From Methanosarcina sp. ERenArc_MAG2 (lineage in GTDB: Archaea > Halobacteriota > Methanosarcinia > Methanosarcinales > Methanosarcinaceae), in the NCBI GenBank assembly GCA_023955635.1, contig JAMXHR010000017.1, positions 1-64,000 of the forward strand: DNA of 64,000 nt. The letters run 5' to 3'. The notes below the pieces were generated by a model. That model worked only from the letters and a program-made list of their open reading frames with translations. It was not told the origin of the DNA and did no database searches. The translations under genes and the position numbers were made by a program. Of the stretch, positions 39,823-48,485 are shown piece by piece (the first letter of the stretch is position 1; the number at the start of each line of letters is the position of its first letter).

Positions 39823-41318
39823 TTAATTCTCCTCACTTTCCCCATTAATTGTGATCATTATTTCCTTGAAACTTGCCAGTGAAGCTTCCATATTCTCAAT
39901 TATCTCGTTTGCAAGAATATCGGGGTCTGGGAGGTTGTCCAGATCTGCAAGACTTTTGTCTTTGAGCCAGAAGATATCCAGATTTGTTTTATCCCTTGCT
40001 ACAATTTCATCATAGCTGAATTTACGGAACCTGCCTTCGGGAGATTCTTCATTCCAGATCTCTTTACGATTGTGGCGGTTTTCAGGATTATAGCATTTGA
40101 TGAAGTCTTCCAGATCTGCAAACTTCATAGGATTCTTTTTCAAGGTGTGATGCACATTGGTGCGGTAGTCGTAGATCCACACTTCTTTTGTCCAGGGCTC
40201 TTTGGCTGCAGATTTTGCTTCAAAGAAAAGCACGTTTGCCTTTACGCCATTCGCATAGAAGATACCTGTCGGCAGGCGCAGGATTGTGTGCAGATCAGTG
40301 GTTTCAAGAAGTTTTTTGCGGATAGTCTCTCCTGCTCCACCTTCAAACAGGACATTGTCCGGTAATACTACTGCTGCCTGCCCACCGGTTTTGAGGATTG
40401 TATGAATATGCTGCACAAAGTTTAGCTGCTTGTTGCTTGTTGTGGTCCAGAAGTCCTGACGGTTATAGGTGAGATCTTCTTTTTCCTGTTCGCCTTCTTC
40501 ATTGGTGAAGGTCATGCTGCTTTTTTTCCAAAGGGCGGGTTGGTGAGGATGTAATCGTAACGGAAACCCGGATCAGCTATAAGAGCATCGGAATTGGAGA
40601 TCATGGGCTCTCCGTCTATTTCCCCGATGTTGTGCAGGAACATGTTCATCAGGGCAAGCCTTCTGGTTCCTGCGACTATCTCGTTGCCGCCAAAGGTTTT
40701 GTTTTTCAGGAAGCGGCTCTGTTCACGGTCCAGCCGGTGGTGTGATGTAAGGAAGTCATAAGCTGCTAAAAAGAACCCGCCTGTGCCACAGCAGGGATCT
40801 CCGATTGTTTTCATGGGTTCGGGCTGAAGGCACTGGACCATTGCCCTGATGAGCGGCCTTGGGGTGAAGTATTGACCGGCTCCGCTTTTTGTATCCTCGG
40901 CATTCTTCTGCAAAAGCCCTTCGTAGATCTCTCCCTTCGTATCCACGCCCATCATGACCCAGCTTTCTTTTTCGATCATATCAATGACCTTGTACAGCAT
41001 GGCCGGATCGCTGACCTTGTTCTGAGCTTTGAGGAAGATCTGCCCGAGCATCCCCGGCTTTTTTCCCAGCTCTTCCAGCAGCTTCTTGTAGTGGAGATCG
41101 AGTTCCGCTCCACGCTGCTGTTTCAATCTATCCCAGGTGTATTCCTCCGGGATACCAACATCCCTATTGTATGGCGGCTTCCTGTACTCTTCAGCCATTT
41201 TAAGGAATATGAGATAAGTCAACTGTTCCAGATAATCTCCATAGCTCACGCCCCCGTCCCTCAGGACGTTGCAGAAACTCCAGACTTTGGAAACGATGGA
41301 TGAGGTGTTTTCAGACAT
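39823..41318 (-). CDS. hsdM: Type I restriction-modification methyltransferase subunit HsdM, with a frameshift
   Basis: About 498 aa when joined. N6-adenine methyltransferase: N-terminal HsdM helical domain (SKVWSFCNVLRDGGVSYGDYLEQLTYLIFLKM), SAM motif I IGDPCCGTGGFFL and catalytic motif IV TNPPFGKK. The break comes right after motif IV at T7 40521-40527 (plus strand); one more base gives NPPFGKKSSMTFTNEEGEQ and joins the C-terminal part. Overlaps the end of the AlbA_2-type gene by 8 nt, so the genes are cotranscribed: hsdS, AlbA_2 gene, hsdM. Confidence 0.94.
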
Positions 41319-42767
41319 GGTTTGGATCCTTGAGATGAGAGTAATATTTTTGGTTAGGGCTGGTTGGTTTTTCAGGGATTGTAAGCAAGAGTTTTCCTTC
41401 CTTAAGGAGCGGATTCAGAATTTCCAGCCTAAAGTATTCTCTGTCTTTCAACCCCATGAACTCTTGAATTTCAACTCTGCTTCTTGGTTCAATGCAATAT
41501 TCCAGTAGTGCAGCTATTTTATTTGTTTCATTTTCCGAGGTAGCTTGCGGGGTAGCTTGCGGGGTAGCTTGCGGGGTAGCTTGCGGGGTAGCTTGCGGGG
41601 TAACAGGAACAATGATCTTAAAAATGTCTCCTTCAAGAAGCTGTGGGTCAGCCCCACCGGAATAAATCCTTGTGTAGTTGTAGAGATTCCTTACACCTGA
41701 GCCTAACTCATCCGCTCTTCCGATCTCTTTGAAAAAGCGAGCAATTACCGGATTTTTAGGGTATGGTGTGAAATTGGAAGGATTTATTCTGCCATGTCCA
41801 TGTGGACGGTTAGCATTCTCTGCAACAACCTGATTATTTTCAATAATGAATTTTGCAGGAAAACCGTTTATGTATTCTCTGTGGATGAGCATATTTGCAA
41901 TAACTTCTCTGAAAATATGGTCTCTCAGGCTGATTCTCTGATCCTTTTCCAGATAGAACGGGTCTGGCAGATGTTTTGCAACAAAAGCCATCAGCCTGTC
42001 GTAACTTTCAATCAGGTTTGTGCGGATGTCGTCCCTGTCGTCATAACGGTCAAGGTTTATTTTGCGAAGGATAGCATCAGTCTTGAAATGGGGCAGTACG
42101 CTCTGGATAACTTCGTCTTTGCCCAGCAAAAGGATAGCAGCAAGAATGTAACCTTCTTTGCCAGTCTGGTAATCATGCTGATATAATCTTGCACTGCTTA
42201 AAAGTTCCTCATCGGTCATTGTTCCCCATGGATGGTTGGGGTTCTCGGCACGGACCATTTTCCGTACTCTCTGGATGAGGTCACTCCTGAGGTCTTCAAG
42301 CCTGACATAGGGATAAATACGATTCTCAGAAAAAGAACTATGTTTACGAATATAGAGATGAGCTACAGCATCAGGATGGTTGGTTACATCGAGATCCCCA
42401 TCTTCATTCCTGTCATATATCTTCCCATTACAACGGTGAACCTGCGAGCTTTCAGGAATGCTAAGATAAAGAAGGGTTTTTCCTTCAATGATCACTGTTT
42501 CCGGCAGTATGTACAGAGGTGGATTGACCTTTTGAGAGTTATTCAATGTAGTGACCAGGTCCTTTTTTATTTGCGGCAGAGCATCCGCATCAATTCCTGT
42601 AATATTGCCATTGTCATCAACTCCAAGGACAATATGCCCTCCACTACGATTCAAAAAGCGCAGACGGTCTCGTACACATCCCTGTTCACCTGATCCCTGC
42701 ACTCCTTGAATTCCACAGTCAGCCCTTCACCATCCCGGATGATGCTTTTCAATTGCTCAGAGATCAT
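41311..42767 (-). CDS. Schlafen-like AlbA_2 / ATP-dependent-helicase-like regulator in the RM operon, with a frameshift
   Basis: About 485 aa. The true start is ATG 42767 (MISEQLKSIIRDGEGLTVEFKE). It joins the main frame at A5 42653-42657 by one added base, giving VCAFLNRSGGHIVLGVDDNGNITG, the AlbA_2/schlafen AAA_4 core. The C-terminal half has the HATPase-like IIENNQVVAENANRPHGHGRINPSNFTPYPKNPVIARFF and GVRNLYNYTRIYSGG blocks, followed by a tandem TPQA repeat and a winged-helix end. Such proteins recur beside hsdM/hsdS; a role in control of the RM system or in defence is suspected. It starts 7 nt after hsdS ends and overlaps hsdM. Confidence 0.82.
41539..41598. repeat. 12-bp tandem repeat coding for PQAT
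   Basis: Five copies of GGTAGCTTGCGG (plus strand) code for a run of Pro-Gln-Ala-Thr between the two domains of the AlbA_2-type protein. The copies are nearly identical and in frame, so gain or loss of a unit changes only linker length. Confidence 0.9.
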
Positions 42768-42773
42768 GTTTCT

Positions 42774-44241
42774 TCACTTTTTCCCATTTTCTGCTCTTTC
42801 CACCCTTATTTTCTCCAGCAAAACCTCAGCCGGCCCCCAATCCTCTGCCAGTTCCCTTTCATTAAGCAACTTCCCCTCAAACGCTTTTTTCAAAATACTC
42901 TGCCGCAGTGCTTCGGCTTTTTCCAGATTCTCTTTGATATCCTGCTCTATCTTATCGCAGACTGAAAGGCGCGTTTCGATTTCTAGAACGATGGCATGTT
43001 GTTCAGGGAGGGAACAAAGGGGAAATTAATAGACGATAAAATAGTTTGATTCAAAAATGCCCTTGTAGAGCCTTTGCAGAGTTCTTTCACTTGTTCTCTT
43101 ACATTGCCACCTTGAAATAGATAAACAAAATATTTTGTGGAAATTATATTAAGATTAAGCCTTACTCTAATAAGATTTGTTGATATGATTCCGCTGGTAA
43201 TCATTTCCGGAATGGAACAAATTTCTCCAACTGTCCCTGACCTTGAAATAATAATATCGTATGGTTTAACTTTAAAAGCTTGCAGTTCTTTCACTTTTTC
43301 TTCTGTAATGAATATTTTATTCGGCATTCTAAAAATGCCTTCTCCAATATTTTCGATTCCATACACTGGAACTCCAGATTTTTGGTGCTCGTGCTTTTTT
43401 AAGGCTGTCCCAAAGGGTCCGGTTGTCATCCCTTTCTTTGGATCAAATAGGATGGAATCTACCTTCACCCAACACCATTTTTCAGGCAAATTGTCTTCAT
43501 AGCTGCTTTCTGGAGGTTGAGGAATTTCCGGTTTAGTTTTTTTATTGGAAACTTTTACAGCTTGCTCTCTTTCCTTTCTGATTTGCTCTAGCAAATCCCC
43601 TGCATCCGGCAAATCTGCCTGCTGCTCCCGCCATTTTTTTGTAAGTTCTCCTTCGAAAGCTTTCTTAAGCACCGCCTGCCGATATACCTTGAGCTGATCC
43701 TGTGCCAGTTTGAGGTTTGAAATGCCGTTGTCCAGTTCACTGAAGAGAAGTTCGATTTTGGAGACTATGGCGCGTTGTTCAGGAAGTGGAGGTAGACACA
43801 ATGGTAAATCGGCAAAAGTCTTGCCTGATAATTCTTTAAAAGTAGTGCCGCTTGCTCTTTTTTCAGCAAGCTGTTTCATAGATTTGAAATAGTAATATAA
43901 AAAATCACTATTTACAGCTTCGTTTGGAACAAGGCTTTTAAATCCTTGGTTTGTGCACAACTCACTTCCAGCAATTGCTACATAACCAATAGGTGCTCTC
44001 GAAGAAAACAATACGCTTCCTTTAGGCATTAATTTGGCAGAAGAGTTTTTAAACCAAGATTAGTGATGCTTTTTCTCCCTTTGTGGATGTACTTTTCTGA
44101 ATATCCTGATAAATCGGCTGGAGTTATCCAGGAAACATCTTCACCCCAATAATCTTCAACTTTTGTTTTTGGCGTACCACCTGAAACAACTTCTCCAAAA
44201 TCACTTAGGATACCTTTAATCCATCCAACTGTTTCTTTCAC
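42774..44241 (-). CDS. hsdS: Type I restriction-modification specificity subunit HsdS, with two frameshifts
   Basis: About 490 aa, with two target-recognition domains (first: ILSDFGEVVSGGTPKTKVEDYWGEDVSWITPADL and LPPLPEQRAIV; second: DNLPEKWCWVKVDSILFDPKKGM... and SLPEQHAIV) separated and followed by helical conserved regions (ETRLSVCDKIEQDIKENLEKAEALRQSILKKAFEGKL). Breaks at T5 44048-44052 and G4 43019-43022 (plus strand) are each cured by one base. First gene of the leftward hsdS-AlbA_2-hsdM unit. It determines the recognition sequence, which cannot be read from the protein. Confidence 0.92.
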
Positions 44242-44264
44242 AATAGCACCATTTTTAGATTGAC

Positions 44265-44308
44265 TTTGAAGTACTTTTAAGATGGCATTTGATTAAATAA
44301 TTGTCTAC
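44265..44308. repeat. Left copy of a 44-bp direct repeat bounding the PIN module
   Basis: TTTGAAGTACTTTTAAGATG (44265-44284) continues to GTCTAC and matches 46797-46840 at 42 of 44 positions; weaker similarity goes on for some 25 bp (GGATGTAAT in both). It lies just upstream of hsdS and the module's first gene. Confidence 0.85.
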
Positions 44309-44446
44309 CGTTTTTACTTCGGGATGTAATAACAAATTTAAACCGTAATGAGAAGTATTATAAAATATAGCTGTATATCCTTTGAAAAAGAGAATATTAT
44401 TTCAAATAGCAATGAGCATTGAATTAAAGGTTAAGGGGGAAACAGA

Positions 44447-45018
44447 TTGAGATTTTCATTAGATAATATTGCAGAAGATCTTTCTCCTTTAAGCGTTGCT
44501 ATACTTGAATTATTGAAAGTAAACGATGAGAAACCTGTAAAGGGAAAGGTTGCTTTTCAAAAAGAGATGTTTCTGATATCAAATTACATTGATAAAGTGA
44601 GTGAACGAGCAGAATTCATTCCCCATTTCCTTGGCCCATACAGTGAAGCTTCAGAAGTTAGTATGGATAATCTGGTATCAATGGGCCTGGTTGAAAAAAA
44701 GAGGGAAATAATTATAAAATTACTTCCCGAGGTATTGAAGTATTAGGTCTGAAGCAAGATATCCTCTCCTCGGAAGAAAAAGAATCAATTGCTGACTTCA
44801 AAGGATTTATTGGAAATCTCACCAATGATGAAATTCTTCTTTTTATCTATGCGTCATATCCCGACTATACCATTGAATCAACTGAATATCGCAGAATTAT
44901 GAAATCAAGGATTAAAAACTCGATTTCCATCTACAAAAAAGGGATTGTTAGTTTAGAAAAAGCTGCTTTTCTTGCAGGTGTAAATATAGAGACGTTTCTT
45001 GATTTACAGAGGAGGTAA
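44447..45018 (+). CDS. Winged-helix/UPF0175-type antitoxin-like protein, with a frameshift
   Basis: About 190 aa when joined. N-terminal part has a winged-helix look (ILELLKVNDEKPVKGKVAFQKEMFLI ... DNLVSMGLVEKKREIIIKITSRGIEVL), as in YwgA-like DNA-binding proteins. C-terminal SIYKKGIVSLEKAAFLAGVNIETFLDLQ is the helix-turn-helix core of UPF0175 antitoxins. The break is at A4 44716-44719. TTG start, with AAGGGGGAAA upstream. A PIN nuclease starts 5 nt after its stop, so the pair has the layout of a toxin-antitoxin unit. Function inferred from family and position. Confidence 0.75.
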
Positions 45019-45023
45019 AAGGC

Positions 45024-45521
45024 ATGAAAATATTTGATGCCTCCTCAATTGTCTGCTTGCTTCGGGAAGCTAACTTTCCGAAAGCTTTTGAGATATGTAA
45101 AAAACACGGGTATAATTTGTCTGTTACAAAGCAGGTATATGAAGAGCTTAAACAAAATCCTGAAACATTCAAGTTATTCAAGGCTTGCGAAGGTTTTTCG
45201 GTTATAGATAACATTGATGAGCAGTGCTTATCAAGAATTTCGAAGCGTTATCCCTGGCTGCATGAAGGCGAAATCAGTGTCCTCTGTGCCGGTATAGAAA
45301 AAGAACAATCGGGAGACAGTTATCGCTGCATCATTGATGAAAGAGCAAGGCAGTTGAAGTCAAAGTATGGCATAAAAGTAAATGGAACTATAGGTTTACT
45401 CTTATGGCAAAAAGAAAAACTTAATGAACTCACAAGTGTTGATTGTAACGAAATATATAACAGTATAAAATGTTCTTCTTTCTGGATAAAAGAAGATGTC
45501 CTCAAGGAATTGTTAAGATGA
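45024..45521 (+). CDS. PIN-domain (VapC-like) nuclease
   Basis: 165 aa. Acidic PIN residues are in FDASSIVCLL (N-terminal Asp), HEGEISVLCAG (middle Glu/Asp) and IIDERARQLKSKYG (late Asp), with GTIGLLLWQKEK in the C-terminal part, as in archaeal VapC-type ribonucleases. AGGAGG overlaps the end of the preceding antitoxin-like gene. Its stop overlaps the start of the next gene (ATGA), a sign of translational coupling across all three. Likely the toxin of the module. Confidence 0.86.
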   Translation: MKIFDASSIVCLLREANFPKAFEICKKHGYNLSVTKQVYEELKQNPETFKLFKACEGFSVIDNIDEQCLSRISKRYPWLHEGEISVLCAGIEKEQSGDSYRCIIDERARQLKSKYGIKVNGTIGLLLWQKEKLNELTSVDCNEIYNSIKCSSFWIKEDVLKELLR

Positions 45522-46681
45522 CAAAAGAAACGGAAATTCATCTGTGTTCAATTGCTGACGATACTGATTTAAGAAGTTTGCAGGTGCGAATAGGGAACAA
45601 AGACCTGAAAACACCAACTAAAGCGATTGCAACAAACAGTTTCTACAAAGATACTTCTTTCCCAAAAGAACTTTGTGACTTGCAGGAGCTCTTTTTGAAA
45701 TTTGATGGAGAATCTCTAATAAAAAAAGATCAGGACTTAAAATTCTCATCCAACAAAAACAAGCAATTAAAAAGGGAGAAAGAAAAAGCTAATGGCTGCC
45801 CTTACTTCTGCCTACTGGAATTTAAGAATAAGGGAGAAAATTGGAGATACCCCACAGAGAAAGAAATTGACATTTTGACAAACCTTGCATATTCACACTC
45901 GGATATAACCCCAATTCCTTCAGTTCCAAAAGTAGCCAGAAATTTGAACATTGAAAACTTTGATGTCTTTATAGAATATTTAGATTCATGCTACAACAGC
46001 ATAGAAATCAGAAACAAGAAAAATATTATGGGATACATACCTGCAACAGCCCCTCTGTTCGGCAGGGAACTCATAAATTATTACCTTGACAAAGGAATCA
46101 ATGCCTACTATGTTGATTTTGACAGCAGCATGATTACAACTCATTTAGATGTGTTAAATGCAATGAAAAGAGAACTTGCAAAAAGAGGATATGAAGAAAA
46201 TCATCTGTTTCATTTTGTAAATGTTAGTTATGGCAAATCAATTAATGACCAGAAAGTACTGTCAGCAAGGGATATTTTAGGTTTCGGCTATGGTCTGGAC
46301 AGTCTGGGAGGAATCCATTCCGGTCCCAAGAGAAATCCTGAGTTTTACGAAAAACTCAAAGCTATGAAGAATATTTCAAGAAACACAAAAAGATTACTGA
46401 ATGTAAATGACTACGGATATTATCGTTTTGATGCGATCAAGGATAATTTAGAAAACATTTATCCAGCTGATGCTTTAATCTCAATAGATGAGCTTAACAC
46501 CGGCAATGAGAGCAGGTTAGAAAAATACCTCAAAATTGTCAATTTGCAACAGCAATGCATTGAAGCTGACAAACTTGCACAGGTCACTACTGAAGAACCA
46601 AATAAGTCATTGGAATACTTTAAATCAAAGAAAAATGTGCTGAAGAACGATTTGAAATATCTGTCAAAATCAAGTAACTAA
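45518..46681 (+). CDS. Unknown protein, possibly TGT (tRNA-guanine transglycosylase)-fold, coupled to the PIN gene
   Basis: 387 aa, not a family I can name with confidence. The start IHLCSIADDTDLRSLQVRIGNKDLKTPTKAIAT resembles the N-terminus of TGT-type enzymes (…GxLxTP…). The middle GYIPATAPLFGRELINYYLDKGINAYYVDFDSS and SARDILGFGYGLDSLGGIH look like a (beta/alpha)8 barrel edge. I see no zinc-binding CxCxxC. Among TGT-like proteins, DpdA acts on DNA in deazapurine modification systems, so a modification role is conceivable, but this is a guess. Start ATG 45518 overlaps the PIN stop. Confidence 0.6.
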   Translation: MTKETEIHLCSIADDTDLRSLQVRIGNKDLKTPTKAIATNSFYKDTSFPKELCDLQELFLKFDGESLIKKDQDLKFSSNKNKQLKREKEKANGCPYFCLLEFKNKGENWRYPTEKEIDILTNLAYSHSDITPIPSVPKVARNLNIENFDVFIEYLDSCYNSIEIRNKKNIMGYIPATAPLFGRELINYYLDKGINAYYVDFDSSMITTHLDVLNAMKRELAKRGYEENHLFHFVNVSYGKSINDQKVLSARDILGFGYGLDSLGGIHSGPKRNPEFYEKLKAMKNISRNTKRLLNVNDYGYYRFDAIKDNLENIYPADALISIDELNTGNESRLEKYLKIVNLQQQCIEADKLAQVTTEEPNKSLEYFKSKKNVLKNDLKYLSKSSN

Positions 46682-46703
46682 TTCTCACCCAACTTTCCCC
46701 ACA

Positions 46704-46752
46704 GTTTCTCCCAACTTTTCTCCCAACTTTTCTCCCAACCTTTCTCTCTTTC
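46704..46752. repeat. Pyrimidine-rich 12-bp repeat after the module
   Basis: Three to four copies of TTTCTCCCAACT follow the stop of the TGT-like gene. The strand is almost free of G, and CT-rich in a way that could mark a transcription end or a replication-slippage array. Between it and 47012 lie the right direct repeat (46797-46840) and an AT-rich spacer with no gene. Confidence 0.7.
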
Positions 46753-46796
46753 CTTCTCACACAGCCAGAGCCTCATATAATTCTGTAATCATCAAT

Positions 46797-46840
46797 TTTG
46801 AAGTACTTTTAAGATGTCAGTTGATTAAATAATTGTCTAC
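46797..46840. repeat. Right copy of the 44-bp direct repeat bounding the PIN module
   Basis: Same orientation as the copy at 44265-44308, two mismatches. Together they enclose the antitoxin-like, PIN and TGT-like genes (about 2.5 kb). Confidence 0.85.
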
Positions 46841-47024
46841 TTGTGTCTTTGGATGTAATCAAAACTTAGGCTCTGTAGAAAATATATCTAAAATAGCTTC
46901 AAGAGGCTGAAAATAAACAAACAAAAATATATAATGTAGTTCATTCTAAAGTAATGAAGACTTCTTATTTCAGAGGATTTTTACAAAACCCATTGAAATT
47001 AATCGGGGATGATTGGGATTGCGA

Positions 47025-48446
47025 ATGTTACTATTTATTCTGACAGTCTTTGTTATTTTTAGTGGATGCGTTGAAGAAAATAATGCCACTCAATCAAATG
47101 AGTCACTAGATCAAGATTCAGCAAATATAACACCGGAAAATCTGTCATCATCAGCCCAATCATCCGAAGAAGAAAATATTCCTGAAATCGAAGTAACATC
47201 TTTCTCAAGCATTTATATGCATGATAATACAGAAAGAGTGTATGAATACATTTTTAGCTGGGATAACGTTCCAGGGAACGAAAGTCAGAGCCTCATAAGT
47301 TACCTCAAGAACTATACGGGTATTGATTGGGCAGATAATACACAGATTGTCAAAACCAATGATAATGAAACTATTCGTGTATTTACATCCGAAAATTCGC
47401 TGGAATTAACGCTTGAAGACAATAAAAGTCAGATTTTAACGACCATAGGTTCCGATTCTTATCACGATTCGAAAAAAATCAAAAAGGAAAACGGTAAGAT
47501 TTGTGTATACAGGCTTGAATACGAACCTGGATATAATATCACTGAAAAATATTACGCGGTATATGGCCTGTCAATAAAGAATAATGGTTCAAATAACCTC
47601 GATTTTAAATTAAATGAACTTCACGTTCGTGACGGGAATCATATGTTTAATACCACTACAATTGAACCTTTCTCGTATACCAATGAGATACTATCAGACC
47701 TTGAAAAAGAAACTAAACTTGAGGATACAACTCTATCTCCTGGACAAACAATAAATGGGTCTGTTATTTTTCAGGTTAATTCGTCATATAATGAATCGTT
47801 CCTACTTAATTATAATAAAACTCCTATTACCTCGTCTTCTTTTATAAAAAGCACCGAAGCTCTGAGAACAGCGGAACAATACGATTACTCGATAGTTTTT
47901 GGCATACCACTTTTTTATAGTGTTAATCGTGATTCTTTTGAACCTGACATTGAGGAGCCTCCGTATATATGGTCCAACTGGATAAACCGAAGTAGAGTTG
48001 AATTCTTTAAAACGGTTTATTCAGATAAAAAGCTAAAGTACTCCCCCAATGATATACCCCAGACAGAGATTGTCTATGCATTAAAGGTCATACCTGAAAG
48101 GAACATAACATCAACAATTGAAAGGTACATTTCATATCCTGAATCATATCCTGAAAACCATCTTATGGTAGTTGATGATACCGGAGAAGAACTAATTAAC
48201 AAATCCGTTCGAGCTCTTGATAAAATAGTAATACTAAAGGATCAAACCTATGAACGCCATTCAGGAGAGAAAGTGGACACTCCACCGATGCATTTCTCTA
48301 ATGTTACAATAGTAAAAATTTCGTATTGGAACTATTACGGAAGGCCAATGGCGAATAGTATGTCAATAATTGATCAGGATCTTATACTGGATGACGAAAA
48401 GAATATAATTTTAGCTAGATATCATTGTGGAAATTTTATGGGTTAA
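47025..48446 (+). CDS. Lipoprotein of unknown function inside the RM island
   Basis: About 473 aa. Lipobox in FVIFSGCVEENN, then a low-complexity Ser/Asn/Glu linker and a large Asn/Ser/Tyr-rich extracytoplasmic domain without a family I recognise. The stretch LKNYTGIDWADNTQIV and TLSPGQTINGSVIFQVNSSYNESF are suggestive of Ig-like beta domains. AT-rich compared with neighbours. I take ATG 47025; an in-frame TTG at 47013 is an alternative. Converges with hsdR. Its function in the island is unclear; it may simply be a passenger. Confidence 0.7.
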   Translation: MLLFILTVFVIFSGCVEENNATQSNESLDQDSANITPENLSSSAQSSEEENIPEIEVTSFSSIYMHDNTERVYEYIFSWDNVPGNESQSLISYLKNYTGIDWADNTQIVKTNDNETIRVFTSENSLELTLEDNKSQILTTIGSDSYHDSKKIKKENGKICVYRLEYEPGYNITEKYYAVYGLSIKNNGSNNLDFKLNELHVRDGNHMFNTTTIEPFSYTNEILSDLEKETKLEDTTLSPGQTINGSVIFQVNSSYNESFLLNYNKTPITSSSFIKSTEALRTAEQYDYSIVFGIPLFYSVNRDSFEPDIEEPPYIWSNWINRSRVEFFKTVYSDKKLKYSPNDIPQTEIVYALKVIPERNITSTIERYISYPESYPENHLMVVDDTGEELINKSVRALDKIVILKDQTYERHSGEKVDTPPMHFSNVTIVKISYWNYYGRPMANSMSIIDQDLILDDEKNIILARYHCGNFMG

Positions 48447-48485
48447 TGTTTAAAATTATGAATGGAGTTTGGGCGGAAATTTTTC

